The translations under genes were made by a program, and so were the position numbers. Below the pieces are notes generated by a model. The model was not told the DNA's origin. It did not search any database and worked only from the letters and a program-made list of their open reading frames with translations. DNA of 64,000 nt from Ilumatobacteraceae bacterium (GTDB lineage Bacteria; Actinomycetota; Acidimicrobiia; Acidimicrobiales; Iamiaceae), in the NCBI GenBank assembly GCA_025463265.1, contig JAOBWH010000109.1, positions 1 through 64,000 on the forward strand, written 5' to 3'. Shown piece by piece: positions 16,919 to 26,800 of this stretch (within the stretch, counting starts at the first letter, position 1; each line of letters opens with the position of its first letter).

Positions 16919-17914
16919 GTGGCCACCGTGCAGGAAGACCAGGCAACGCTCGACGACTTCGAGCAGTACCGCGGCGAGCTCGTCGGGTACTGCTACCGCA
17001 TGCTCGGATCGTCGTCGGAGGCCGAGGACGCCGTGCAGGACACGTTCACCAAGGCGTGGCGGAACCTGGACCGCTTCGAGGGGAGGTCGTCGCTGCGCAC
17101 CTGGCTCTACAAGATCGCGAGCAACGCCTGCTTCGACCAGCTGCGCTCCAGCCAGCGCCGCGCCCGCCCGATGGACCTCTCCGACACCTGGTCGGTCGAC
17201 GGGCCCATCGGCGAGCTGCTCCCCGAGGTCACCTGGATCCAGCCGGTGCCGGACCGTCTGGTCCGCGGCTCGCTGGCGGACCCTGCCGAGGTGGCCGAGG
17301 GCCGCGACACCATCCGGCTCGCGTTCATCTCGGCGCTGCAGCACCTGCCGCCCAAGCAGCGTGCCGCGCTGATCCTCTGCGAGGTCCTGCGCTGGCCCGC
17401 CGCGGACGTCGCCGACCTGCTCGACTCCACCGTCGCCTCGGTGAACAGCGCCCTGCAGCGGGCCCGCGCCACGCTGGAGGAGGTCAACGCCCGGACCATC
17501 ACCAACGCGGTGCCGGCCAAGCAGCAGGTCGACCCGGCGGTGCTCGACCGCTGGGTGGAGGCGTTCGAGGCCTACGACATCGATGCCCTCACCCTGCTGG
17601 TCCGTGAGGATGCCATCCAGTCCATGCCGCCCTACGAGCTGTGGCTCCAGGGCCGTGACGCCGTGGTCGGCTGGTGGGTCGGCCCGGGGGCCGAGTGCGC
17701 CGGCTCCCGTCTCCTGCCCACCTCGGCCAACGGCCTGCCGGCGTTCGGCCAGTACCGGCCCAGCGGCCCCGGAGGCCGCCACGAGCCGTGGGCGCTGATG
17801 GTGCTCGAGTTCGACGGCGACCAGGTGGCGGAGTTCAGCTTCTTCCTCGACACGGACACGCTCTTCCCACTGTTCGGGCTGCCACAGCACCCCGACGACC
17901 CCGTGGACGCCTGA
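16919..17914 (+). CDS. ECF sigma factor with C-terminal SnoaL-like domain (SigG/TIGR02960 type)
   Basis: A 331-residue extracytoplasmic-function sigma factor. Region 2 includes RMLGSSSEAEDAVQDTF and RGxSSLRTWLYKIASNAC; region 4 includes HLPPKQRAALILCEVLRW and DLLDSTVASVNSALQRAR. The last ~130 residues are an NTF2/SnoaL-like domain, as in actinobacterial SigG/SigJ-like factors, where such tails modulate activity instead of an anti-sigma factor. No anti-sigma gene is adjacent. TAGGGT (16907-16912) lies 6 nt before the GTG start. It is followed after 61 bp by a PilZ gene in the same orientation. Confidence 0.92.
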   Translation: MATVQEDQATLDDFEQYRGELVGYCYRMLGSSSEAEDAVQDTFTKAWRNLDRFEGRSSLRTWLYKIASNACFDQLRSSQRRARPMDLSDTWSVDGPIGELLPEVTWIQPVPDRLVRGSLADPAEVAEGRDTIRLAFISALQHLPPKQRAALILCEVLRWPAADVADLLDSTVASVNSALQRARATLEEVNARTITNAVPAKQQVDPAVLDRWVEAFEAYDIDALTLLVREDAIQSMPPYELWLQGRDAVVGWWVGPGAECAGSRLLPTSANGLPAFGQYRPSGPGGRHEPWALMVLEFDGDQVAEFSFFLDTDTLFPLFGLPQHPDDPVDA

Positions 17915-17975
17915 CGGGTCCGTCATTTCTCTCGGACCCTCGGACTTCCCCTTCAGTCGGGGTCCAGGCGGACCG

Positions 17976-18374
17976 ATGCACACAGGAATGGAGTGGATGC
18001 CCGGAGAAAGGCGGATCGGCGCGCGGCGCCAGATCCGGTCGGTGCCGATGGCGTGGTGCCGCGATCCGGCGAAGCCTTCGCCGTTCGAGGCCGAGACCCG
18101 GCCCGACGGCAACATCGTCGAGGTCTCGGTGAGCGGCATCGGCCTGATCGCCGTGACCCACCCGTACCTCGCGGTCGGCCAGACCGTGATCATCGCCAGC
18201 ATGGGCCTCACCGGCGCGGTCGTCGTCCGCCGCATCGAGCAGGACCGGTACCCCGGTGAGAGCTACTACGGCGTGGAGCTCGCCGAACCCAACGGCCGTC
18301 TCGGCGAGGTCCTCACGGAGACCTTCCTCGTGAAGGCCCGCCACGCCCCCACCGAGTACCTGCCCAAGGGCTGA
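17976..18374 (+). CDS. PilZ-domain protein with degenerate c-di-GMP motif
   Basis: A 132-residue single-domain protein. An arginine-rich start (RRIGARRQIR) matches the PilZ RxxxR box, and VEVSVSGIGL matches the second box, but Ser stands where the motif wants Asp or Asn. PilZ domains bind cyclic di-GMP and control motility, surface or polysaccharide functions; binding here is uncertain. The start could be ATG 17976, 17988 or 17997; an AGGA at 17984-17987 best fits 17997. It ends 11 bp from the convergent DinB-like gene. Confidence 0.7.
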   Translation: MHTGMEWMPGERRIGARRQIRSVPMAWCRDPAKPSPFEAETRPDGNIVEVSVSGIGLIAVTHPYLAVGQTVIIASMGLTGAVVVRRIEQDRYPGESYYGVELAEPNGRLGEVLTETFLVKARHAPTEYLPKG

Positions 18375-18385
18375 GCTGCCCGCCG

Positions 18386-18961
18386 TCAGGCGGGAGCGCG
18401 GCCGGTCCAGGCGACGAAGCGATCGGTGGGGCTGGCATCGGCCGGGACGTCAGCTTCGGGCCCGAAGGCGCCGTTCGGCCCGCGGACGGCCTCGGCGGGG
18501 AGCGGGTCGATGTACGAGTGGGTGAACTCGATGACGTCTCCGGGGATCTCGACGTCGATGCCCGCGGTCCGGCCGATGTCCCAGGCGTGGACGTAGAGGT
18601 CGACCGCCGGGAATGCGAGGCGGTCGGCGACCGTGCGACGGCCCATGGGCGTGTCCATCTCGACCGTGAGGTCGGCGTCGCCGAAGGCTGTGCGGCAGCG
18701 AGCGGCGACCTCGGCGTAGGCCGCAGCGGGATCGCCCTCCACCAGGTCCGCGGGACGATCGACCTCGGGCCAGCTGGGCTGTTCGCCGGCGAACAGCGAC
18801 AGCCCCATGTTCAGCGACGTCGTGAGGTGGCCCAGCACGTCGAGCGCCGTCCACCCTTCGCACGGCGACGGGCGGTCCCAGTCCTCCGCCCCGAGCTGAT
18901 CGACCACCGCCCCGCAGAAGTCGAGGCCGTCGAGGAACAAGGTGCCGGAGTCTGAGGTCAT
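18386..18961 (-). CDS. TIGR03086-type DinB/mycothiol-dependent isomerase-fold protein
   Basis: A 191-residue four-helix-bundle protein. It contains PSPCEGWTALDVLGHLTTS near the N-terminus and VDLYVHAWDIGR in the second half, the His-containing signature of the TIGR03086/MDMPI metal-binding family common in actinobacteria. Relatives transfer mycothiol or isomerise maleylpyruvate; most are uncharacterised. CATCAT lies 6 nt before the ATG on the minus strand and could be the -10 of a leaderless transcript. It is divergent from the LLM oxidoreductase. Confidence 0.85.
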   Translation of the reverse strand: MTSDSGTLFLDGLDFCGAVVDQLGAEDWDRPSPCEGWTALDVLGHLTTSLNMGLSLFAGEQPSWPEVDRPADLVEGDPAAAYAEVAARCRTAFGDADLTVEMDTPMGRRTVADRLAFPAVDLYVHAWDIGRTAGIDVEIPGDVIEFTHSYIDPLPAEAVRGPNGAFGPEADVPADASPTDRFVAWTGRAPA

Positions 18962-19027
18962 GCGGTCATGATGCCCGATCGCTGCGCCGGAGATCCGAGC
19001 GGGGCGGCGGTGCGCTAGCAAGGGCCG

Positions 19028-20038
19028 GTGCACGTCTCGATGACCGTCCCCACCGAGGATCTCCGCCAGGCCCGGACGGTGTACCGGGAGCTCGAGGACA
19101 TCGGCTACGACCGGGCGTTCAGCTTCGAAGCCAAGCACGACCCGTTCGTCCCGCTCGCGGTGGCTGCCGAGCACACCGACCGGATCGCGCTGGGCACGGC
19201 CATCGCCATCGCGTTCGCCCGGACGCCGATGACGCTCGCCAACGTCGCGTGGGACCTGCAGACCGTGACCGGCGGACGGTTCGTGCTGGGCCTCGGTTCG
19301 CAGATCAGGCCGCACATCGAGCAGCGGTTCTCGATGCCGTGGGGCAACCCGGTGGCTCGCATGGACGAGCTGGTGCGGGGCATCCGCGCCATCTGGCAGG
19401 CGTGGGAGACGGGCGAGCGGCTGGCGTTCGAGGGCGAGTACTACACCCACACCCGGATGATCCCGGCGTTCTCCCCCGGCCCCAACCCCTACGGCACGCC
19501 GCCGATCTTCACGGCCGGGTTCGGCCCCCAGATGACCGAGGTCGCCGGCCGGGTGGCCGACGGCTTCCTCGTCCATCCGGTGAACAGCAGGCGGTCGCTC
19601 CAGGAGCTGACCCTGCCGGCGCTCGCACGGGGAGCGGCCCAGGCCGACCGTTCGGTGGACGACATCGAGGTGGTCTGCGTGACCATCGTCGTGACCGGCC
19701 GCACCGAGGAGGAGCTGACCCGCTCCCGGGAGGCGGTGCGCGAGCAGCTGGCCTTCTACGGCACCACTCCGGCGTACCTCCCGGTGTTCGATCTCCACGG
19801 CTACGGCGACCTGCACCCGGAGCTCCAGGCGCTCGCCCGCCAGGACCGCTGGAAGGAGATGGCGGCGCTGATCGACGACGACCTCATCGAGACCATCGCC
19901 GTCGTCGGCGAGCCGCGGGACGTGGCGGCCAAGGTGCGCGACCGCCTCGACGGCATCTCGAGCTCGGTGAGCCTGGTGAACAACCGAGCCCCCGACCCCG
20001 AGCACTTCGCCGAGGTCGTCGGCGCCCGCGCCGACTAG
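19028..20038 (+). CDS. LLM-class F420-dependent oxidoreductase (TIGR03617 type)
   Basis: A 336-residue luciferase-like TIM-barrel oxidoreductase. Features are the N-terminal TVYRELEDIGYDRAFSFEAKHDPF, the core LGTAIAIAFARTPMTLAN with DLQTVTGGRFVLGLGSQ, and GFGPQMTEVAGRVADGFLVHP. Actinobacterial members use reduced coenzyme F420. The substrate is unknown. TAGCAA (19016-19021) lies 6 nt before the GTG. Its TAG stop overlaps the stop of the convergent nitroreductase in a shared CTAG. Confidence 0.92.
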   Translation: MHVSMTVPTEDLRQARTVYRELEDIGYDRAFSFEAKHDPFVPLAVAAEHTDRIALGTAIAIAFARTPMTLANVAWDLQTVTGGRFVLGLGSQIRPHIEQRFSMPWGNPVARMDELVRGIRAIWQAWETGERLAFEGEYYTHTRMIPAFSPGPNPYGTPPIFTAGFGPQMTEVAGRVADGFLVHPVNSRRSLQELTLPALARGAAQADRSVDDIEVVCVTIVVTGRTEEELTRSREAVREQLAFYGTTPAYLPVFDLHGYGDLHPELQALARQDRWKEMAALIDDDLIETIAVVGEPRDVAAKVRDRLDGISSSVSLVNNRAPDPEHFAEVVGARAD

Positions 20039-20736
20039 AGGAACGGCTGGTTGCCGTAGCGGTCGAGGTGGACCACCTCGCCGATGGGGCGGCGCGTCGT
20101 GGGGCCGTAGTTGCCCTTGGCCCAGCCGATCGGGATGATGCAGACGGGGACCAGGTTGCGGGGCAGGCCGAGGATCTTGCGGGCGCGTGGGATGTACCAG
20201 ATGGGCAGGGTCTGGAGTGACGCTCCGAGGCCGACCGCCCGGCAGCCGAGGAGCAGGTTCTGCACGGCGGGGTACACCGACCCGTAGAACGACGCCACCT
20301 TGATCTGCGGCCAACCCACGGGACTGTGCTTGAGGTTGCGCTTGTAGCAGGGGATCACGAACACGGGCAGGTCGGCGAAGTTCTCGGCCTGCCAGCGCCC
20401 CGGGGCGATGTTGCGCAGCTCCTGGGGATCGCCCCTGGTCGCTTTGACCGCGATGGGGTCGACGATCTTGAACAGGCGGTTCCAGAGCTTGCCGATGGCC
20501 GCCTTCTGCGCCCGGTCCTCGACCACCACGTACAGCCAGTCCTGGGTGTTGGAGCTGGTGGGCGCCTTCAGCGACAGCTCGAGCAGCGGGAGCAGCACCT
20601 CGTGGGACACCGGCTCGAGGTGGAGCCGGCGAACCGCCCGCTGGGTGCGCATGGCGTCGGCCAGGGGCATGCCGAGCCCCGCGAGGGCCTCGGCCGGGTC
20701 GGGCGGGACGAACGGCTCGTCGGTGCGGTCCGCCAT
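20035..20736 (-). CDS. Nitroreductase family protein
   Basis: A 233-residue flavin (FMN) oxidoreductase of the nitroreductase fold. MRTQRAVRRLHLEPVS and LKAPTSSNTQDW form the FMN phosphate and isoalloxazine region at the N-terminus, and NLLLGCRAVGLGASLQTLP is the conserved C-terminal helix region. Substrate unknown. Its ATG shares TGATG with the stop of the upstream membrane protein gene, so the two are co-translated. Confidence 0.9.
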   Translation of the reverse strand: MADRTDEPFVPPDPAEALAGLGMPLADAMRTQRAVRRLHLEPVSHEVLLPLLELSLKAPTSSNTQDWLYVVVEDRAQKAAIGKLWNRLFKIVDPIAVKATRGDPQELRNIAPGRWQAENFADLPVFVIPCYKRNLKHSPVGWPQIKVASFYGSVYPAVQNLLLGCRAVGLGASLQTLPIWYIPRARKILGLPRNLVPVCIIPIGWAKGNYGPTTRRPIGEVVHLDRYGNQPFL

Positions 20737-21407
20737 CAGCCGAGCCCGCCGAAACCGTCGCCGAGGATCTTGGCGCCGAGTATCACGAGGATCACGACCA
20801 TGATCACGGCGTTGTGCTCGGACATGAACTCCTTGAGCGAGGCCAGCGGGGCCCTCGCCCGCTCCTCGGCCACCAGGTAGAAGACCACCGCCCCCACCAC
20901 GGTGATGGAGGCGATCAGCACGAAGACGACCACGGCGATGGCTCTGTCGGCGGTGCTGAGCCCGGCCTGGGAGATCGTCGCTGCGGCCGCCGCGGTCAGC
21001 GCGAGGTTCTTGGGGTTGAGGCCCGACAGTCCGGCTCCGAGGACGAACGCCCGGCCCGGCTCGAGCTCATCGATCGTGCGCATCCAGCCCGGCACCTCGG
21101 CCTGCTGGCCCTTGGCCGGGCGGCTCTGCCACTGGCGCTTCGCCAGGACGAGGAAGAGGATGCCGATGGCGACCTTCAGCCAGTTCACGCCGTCTGAGGC
21201 CGTGCTGCTGGTGTCGGAGGTCCCGGTGAGCAGCAGCACGACGGCGGCCACGGTGACCATCCCGACGATCCAGCCGGCTGCGAACGCCGGGCCGTCGGTG
21301 CGCGCTCGCGGGGTGCCCAGCATGAGGACGACCGCGATGATCGGGATGGGGCTGATGGCCACCCCGATCGCCGTGGGGAGGAAGCTCCCGATCACCTGCT
21401 GCAACAT
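20736..21407 (-). CDS. GAP family (SfLAP/LysE-like) membrane protein
   Basis: An integral membrane protein with about six helices: AIGVAISPIPIIAVVLML at the start, GPAFAAGWIVGMVTVAAVVLL, GLSGLNPKNLALTAAAAA in the middle and two C-terminal helices. It matches the GAP/sulfolipid-1-addressing protein family of actinobacteria, a LysE-like fold proposed to move small molecules or lipids. I start it at ATG 21407, which has GGAGG 9 nt upstream; GTG 21416 would add three residues. It precedes the nitroreductase as a two-gene operon. Confidence 0.85.
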   Translation of the reverse strand: MLQQVIGSFLPTAIGVAISPIPIIAVVLMLGTPRARTDGPAFAAGWIVGMVTVAAVVLLLTGTSDTSSTASDGVNWLKVAIGILFLVLAKRQWQSRPAKGQQAEVPGWMRTIDELEPGRAFVLGAGLSGLNPKNLALTAAAAATISQAGLSTADRAIAVVVFVLIASITVVGAVVFYLVAEERARAPLASLKEFMSEHNAVIMVVILVILGAKILGDGFGGLG

Positions 21408-21481
21408 GTCGCCCACCCTCCGAGCACGCTCGTGCGCGCCCCGCGGGCGAGGCTAGCGACGGCTCACCCTGCGGTCTCGGA

Positions 21482-22423
21482 TCATGCCGGGCGTGGCGTC
21501 GGGCCCTCCGAGGCGAACGGTCCCCGACCGAGCTGGTCGCGGACGGTGGTGACCGGCGGGTTGGTGAGGTGGCGGCGCTGCCAGTTGGCGCCGTCGACCA
21601 CGAGGGTGTGACCCGAGATGAAGGCACCGTACGGCGAGGCAAGGAAGGTGGCGGCCCAGCCCAGCTCCCGCGGCAGTCCCACCCGCAGGGCCGGCTGCGA
21701 GGCGGCGTTGCTCCGGTTGCGGGCCAGGTTGTCCACGATGTCCGCCGTCATGTCCTCGTGCGGAACCAGCCCGGGGACCAGACCGTTGACCTGGATGCCG
21801 TAGGGGCCCCACTCGACGGCCAGCGTCTCCACCAGGTTCTTGACGCCCGCCTTGGCCGCCGCCGAGTGGGCGAACCCGGGGCCGCCCGTCCAGGCGTAGG
21901 AGGCGCCGACGTTCACGATCGAACCCGGCGTCCGCGCTTCGAGGTGGCGGCGGGCGAACTCCCGGCTGCACAGGTACGTGCCGTTGAGCGTGATGTCGAC
22001 GACGGTCCGCCAGGCGTTGGGCGACAGGTCCTCGGCCGGCGACGGGAAGTTGGCGGCGGCGTTGTTGACGAGCACATCGGGCAGGCCGAACGCCTCCACC
22101 GCGACGTCGAACGCGGTGGCGATCTGGTCGGCGTCGCGGATGTCGCAGGCGACCGTCCGCACCGGCCCCAGCGGGGCGAGGGCCTCCTCCGCGGCCGCCA
22201 GGTGCTCGGGCTTTCGGCTGGCGACCACGAGCGACGCGCCGAGGCGGGCGAACTCGGCGGCGATCGCCTTGCCCAGCCCCGTGCCGCCACCGGTGACGAG
22301 CACCACCCTGCCGTCGTAGCTGCCCGCCGGGAGGGCCGCCTCGCCCAGCGGCGGCGGTGCCGGGAGGCCGATCGGCCCGTCGGTCCAGCCCTCGTGCCCA
22401 TCGTCGGTCGCATCGTCGGTCAC
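21482..22423 (-). CDS. SDR oxidoreductase, 2,4-dienoyl-CoA reductase-like
   Basis: A 313-residue short-chain dehydrogenase with a 35-residue N-terminal extension. The NAD(P) loop is VTGGGTGLGKAIA, followed by NNAAANFPSPAEDLS. The active site reads HSAAAKAG: Ser takes the place of the usual Tyr in YxxxK, as in 2,4-dienoyl-CoA reductases. It lies 4 bp after the enoyl-CoA hydratase gene on the same strand, so both probably serve beta-oxidation of unsaturated acyl-CoAs. Confidence 0.88.
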   Translation of the reverse strand: MTDDATDDGHEGWTDGPIGLPAPPPLGEAALPAGSYDGRVVLVTGGGTGLGKAIAAEFARLGASLVVASRKPEHLAAAEEALAPLGPVRTVACDIRDADQIATAFDVAVEAFGLPDVLVNNAAANFPSPAEDLSPNAWRTVVDITLNGTYLCSREFARRHLEARTPGSIVNVGASYAWTGGPGFAHSAAAKAGVKNLVETLAVEWGPYGIQVNGLVPGLVPHEDMTADIVDNLARNRSNAASQPALRVGLPRELGWAATFLASPYGAFISGHTLVVDGANWQRRHLTNPPVTTVRDQLGRGPFASEGPTPRPA

Positions 22424-22427
22424 GGTG

Positions 22428-23207
22428 TCAGCTCCCCGTGTAGCGGGGCTCGCGCCCCTCGGCCTGGGCCGCCCGGCGCTCGGCGGCGTCGTCCGAACGG
22501 CTGATGAAGGTCTGGGCGATGAGCTCCTCGGCCATCGAGGACCGGATCTCGGGCTCGGCCAGGTGGGCGATCACCCGGCGGGCCATCTTGACGGTGACGG
22601 CCGGGGCGGCGGCGATCTTCTCGGCCATCTCCCGGACCGTGGGGTCGAGCTCCTCGGCCGGCACCACCCGGGACACCACGCCGTGGGCCAACGCCTCAGC
22701 GGCATCCATGGGCCGCCCGGTGAGCACCAGGTCCGATGCCACCCCGTGACCGCAGATCTGGAACAGGCGCCCCACCCCGCCCGTGTCCGGGATCACCCCG
22801 TGCCCCACCTCCGGCAGCAGGAACCGGGCCCCTTCGGCGGCGACCCGGAGGTCGCAGAGCAGCGCCCGCTGGAACGAGGCACCGATCGACCACCCCTGGC
22901 ACGCCACGATGATCGGCGCACCGAGGTCGAAGATCTGCTGGATCCCCCGGTGGCCCCGGCTCATCAGCTCGTGGTGGGTCATCGCCACCTGGCCCCCGCC
23001 GATGGCCGACACGTCCCGACCGGAGGAGAACGACCGGCCCTCGCCCCGCCAGATCACGGCCCGCACATCCTTGCGGTCCCGCAGCTCACCCAGGATCTCG
23101 AACAGGCGCTGGTCCATCTCGTCGTCGAACGCGTTGTGCTTGTCGGGATTGTCGTTGGTGATGGTGGCGATGGCGCCGTCCACCTCCAGCCGGACCTTGT
23201 CGGTCAT
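22428..23207 (-). CDS. Enoyl-CoA hydratase/isomerase family protein
   Basis: A 259-residue crotonase-fold protein. Features are NDNPDKHNAFDDEM, the oxyanion-hole segments GRSFSSGRDVSAI and CQGWSIGASFQRALLCDL, and LPEVGHGVIPDTGGVGRLFQ. The usual second catalytic Glu position and the substrate are not certain. The ATG at 23207 has a strong GAGGAG Shine-Dalgarno. It is first of a two-gene operon with the DECR-like SDR and is divergent from the DoxX gene. Confidence 0.92.
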   Translation of the reverse strand: MTDKVRLEVDGAIATITNDNPDKHNAFDDEMDQRLFEILGELRDRKDVRAVIWRGEGRSFSSGRDVSAIGGGQVAMTHHELMSRGHRGIQQIFDLGAPIIVACQGWSIGASFQRALLCDLRVAAEGARFLLPEVGHGVIPDTGGVGRLFQICGHGVASDLVLTGRPMDAAEALAHGVVSRVVPAEELDPTVREMAEKIAAAPAVTVKMARRVIAHLAEPEIRSSMAEELIAQTFISRSDDAAERRAAQAEGREPRYTGS

Positions 23208-23271
23208 CTGCGCTCCTCGTCTGCCGGGGACGGAGCATCGCACGACCGGCGATGGTCCGTAGGGTGCACCC

Positions 23272-23709
23272 GTGACCGCCGACGCCCCGAGTCCGAGCCG
23301 GCTCCAGCACGCCGCCCGCATTGTGCTCGGCGCGGCGCTCGTCTACGCCGGGATCAGCCACCTCACCTGGTCCCGCACCGACTTCCTCGCCCAGGTCCCC
23401 GGCTGGGTCCCGCTCGACGCCGACCTCGTGGTGGTGCTGTCGGGGATCGTCGAGATCGCCCTCGGCCTCTCGCTCATCGTGCTGGTCCGGTACCGGGTCC
23501 CGCTCGGCTGGATCGCGGCGGCGTTCTTCGTGGCCGTGTTCCCCGGGAACCTCTCGCAGTACGTCGACGGCGATGCCGCCTTCGGGCTCGACTCCGACGC
23601 GGCCCGGGCCATCCGGCTCGTGTTCCAGCCGGTTCTGGTGGCGTGGGCGCTTTGGTCCACGGGCGCCTGGTCGGCGTGGCGGACCGGCCGGTCCCGCCCG
23701 ACCCCTTGA
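23272..23709 (+). CDS. DoxX-like membrane protein
   Basis: A 145-residue protein with four predicted membrane helices: IVLGAALVYAGISHL, LVVVLSGIVEIALGLSLIVL, GWIAAAFFVAVFPGN and LVFQPVLVAWALW. The GISHL and GIVEIALG pattern is typical of DoxX-like proteins, whose biochemical role is poorly defined. TAGGGT (23260-23265) lies 6 nt before the GTG start and no Shine-Dalgarno is seen. Confidence 0.8.
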   Translation: MTADAPSPSRLQHAARIVLGAALVYAGISHLTWSRTDFLAQVPGWVPLDADLVVVLSGIVEIALGLSLIVLVRYRVPLGWIAAAFFVAVFPGNLSQYVDGDAAFGLDSDAARAIRLVFQPVLVAWALWSTGAWSAWRTGRSRPTP

Positions 23710-23830
23710 CCCGGTCCCGGCAGCGGCGCCCCCCTTCGGAGAGCAGCAGAAGAGGCTCAACCCACGCGGACGTCCTGCCGAAGTAGGCTCTGGGTCCGGT
23801 CGCGAGGGAGCGCCCGCCGACGGGAGCAAC

Positions 23831-26800
23831 GTGATCAGTGGGCAGCGGTATGTGCGGCGAGCGGTGCTCGTCGTCTCCTTGGGCGTCGCAGCCGCCCTCC
23901 TTCCGATGGCGGCCGTCACCGCCTCCGCCCAGGCGACATCGCCGCCCACCCGGGACGGCAACGTGTCGGGTCGGCTCGAGACGCTGGCCGCTGCGCCGGT
24001 GGCCAGGACCGAGTCGGCGGAGAACCGGACCGCCGGACTCCCGAGCGACGGTCCCGGATCGCTGCTCCACCAGGACGACGGCACGTTCCTGGTCAACGCC
24101 CGCCTCGCAACGGTCGACCGCGCCACGAAGGCGGCCCTCCAGCGGGCCGGTGCCCGGGTCACCGCGGAGCGCGCGCCCGACCACGTCGTCACCCTGGCGA
24201 TCGGCGCCAGCGCGATCGACGCCGTCGCCGCCGTCCCCGGTGTCGAGTGGCTCGAAGAGGTGCTCGCCCCCCGGGTCGGCAAGGCGGACCTCCAGGGCCT
24301 GACCAGCGCCCTCCAGGAGGACGGGGTCGGCACCAACGCCGTCTGCGGCACCCAGATCATCTCCGAGGGCGACACCCAGCTCGGCGCCGCCTCCGCCCGC
24401 ACCACCTACGGCGTGGACGGGACCGGCATCAAGATCGGCGTCTTGTCGGACTCCTACAACAACCTCGGTGGCGCGGCCGCCGACGTCACCAACGGCGAGC
24501 TCCCCGGCGCCGGCAACCCCTGCGGGCGCACGACGCCCGTCGTCGTCCAGGCCGACGAGCCCAGCGGCGGCAGCGACGAGGGCCGGGCCATGGCCCAGGC
24601 CGTCCACGACCTCGCCCCCGGCGCCACGCTCATGTTCGCCACGGCGTTCAACGGCGACGTCGACTTCGCCAACCAGATCCGCGCCCTGCGCGACAACGGC
24701 GCCAAGGTCATCGTGGACGACATCTCCTACTTCAACGAGCCGGTGTACCAGGACGGCATCATCGCCAAGGCGATCGCCGACGTGACCGCCAGCGGCGTGA
24801 CCTACTTCTCGTCGGCCGCCAACTCCAACGTGATCCTCGGCGGCCAGAACGTGGCCTCCTACGAGGCGCCCAGCTACCGGCCCACGACCTGCCCCGGCAC
24901 CATCACCTCCACCTCCGGCGATGCCGACTGCCACGACTGGAACCCGGGGGCGGGCGCCGACGGCGGCAACCTGCTCACGGTCAACAACGGCGGCGTGCTC
25001 CAGATCAAGCTCGGCTACAACGAGCCGCAGTACGGCGTGACCACGGACCTGGACCTCTTCCTGCTGGACAACTCGACCAACGCGGTCGTCGCGTCGGGGG
25101 TCCTGGGCAACCCGACCGGATCGAAGCAGGCCTACGAGCTGATCTCGTGGACGAACAGCACCGGCGGCGCCAAGACGTACCGCCTCGTCGTCGGGCGCTA
25201 CCAGAGCGCCAGCGCCCCGCGGTTCAAGCTCATCTACCAGCGGGCGAGCCAGCTCACGGCTGCGCAGTGGAACACCTCGTCGAGCGGCGACGTCGTCGGC
25301 CCGACCTCCTACGGCCACAACATGATGCGCGGCGCCGGATCGATCGCCGCCATCCGCTACGACACCAACTCGGCCCCCGAGACGTTCTCGTCGCGCGGTC
25401 CGGCCACGTACTGCTGGAACCCCGTGGTGGGGACCACCGCGGCCACGGCGCTCGCCTCGTGCGAGACCGACACCATCGACGTGACCGCCACCAACGGCGC
25501 GGCCAACTCGTTCTTCGGCCAGCTGGTGTCCGGCGTGTGGCGCTTCTTCGGGACATCGCAGGCGGCACCGCACGCCGCCGCGGTCGCCGTGCTGCAGGTG
25601 GCCGCCCGCCCCTGTCGCACCCCCGCCGAGATCCTCGCCGCCCAGCGGTCCTCCGGCATCGCCATCGGGGCCCACGGCGTCGACGCCGTCGGCGGTGGCC
25701 GCCTCAACGCCAGCGCTGCGATCAGCGGCCTCGCCTCCTGCCAGACGGTCCCGGGCGCACCCACGGGCGTGAGCGGCACCGCCGGCAACGGCCAGGTCGC
25801 CCTCACCTGGACGGCCCCCACCTCCCCCGGGACCAGCGCCATCACCGGTTATCGGGTCACCCCCTTCATCGGGGCGTCAGCGCAGCCGTCGCAGACGTTC
25901 AACTCCACCTCGACCAGCCAGACCGCCACCGGCCTCACCAACGGCACGGCGTACACGTTCAAGGTCGCGGCCATCAACGCATCCGGAACCGGCGCCGACT
26001 CCGCGTCGTCACCCGCGGTCACGCCTCGCACGCTGCCCGGCGCCCCGACCGGCGTCAACGGCACCCCCGGCAACAGCCAGGTCGACCTGTCGTGGACCGC
26101 TCCCGGTTCCACCGGCGGCTCCGTCATCACCGGCTACACCGTCACCCCCTACATCGGGGCCAGCGCCCAGACCGCCGTCGCCTTCAACTCGGCGGCCACC
26201 AGCCAGACCATCACTGGGCTCACCAACGGCACCGCCTACACCTTCAAGGTCAAGGCCACCAACGCCGCCGGCTCCGGGGCGGACTCCGCCGCATCGGCCG
26301 CCATCACCCCGGCTGCGCCGCTGACCGCTCCTGGCGCCCCCACCGGCGTCACCGGAACCCCCGGCAACGCCCAGGTCGACCTGTCGTGGACCGCACCCGG
26401 ATCCAACGGCGGCTCCGCCATCACCGGCTACACCGTCACCCCGTTCATCGGCGCTACCGCCCAGACCCCCGTCACCTTCTCCTCGACGGCCACGGCCCAG
26501 ACCATCACCGGGCTCGCCAACGGCACCGCCTACACCTTCACCGTCAAGGCCACCAACGCCGTGGGAACCGGCGCCGACTCCGCGGCGTCACCCGCGGTCA
26601 CGCCTCGCACCGTGCCCGGCGCCCCCGCCGGCGTCACCGGAACCCCCGGCAACAGCCAGGTCGACCTGTCGTGGACCGCACCCGGTTCCACCGGCGGCTC
26701 CGCCATCACCGGCTACACCGTGACGCCTTACATCGGCGCCACCGCCCAGACCGCCATCGTGTTCAACTCCGCCGTCACCAGCCAGACGATCACCGGGCTC

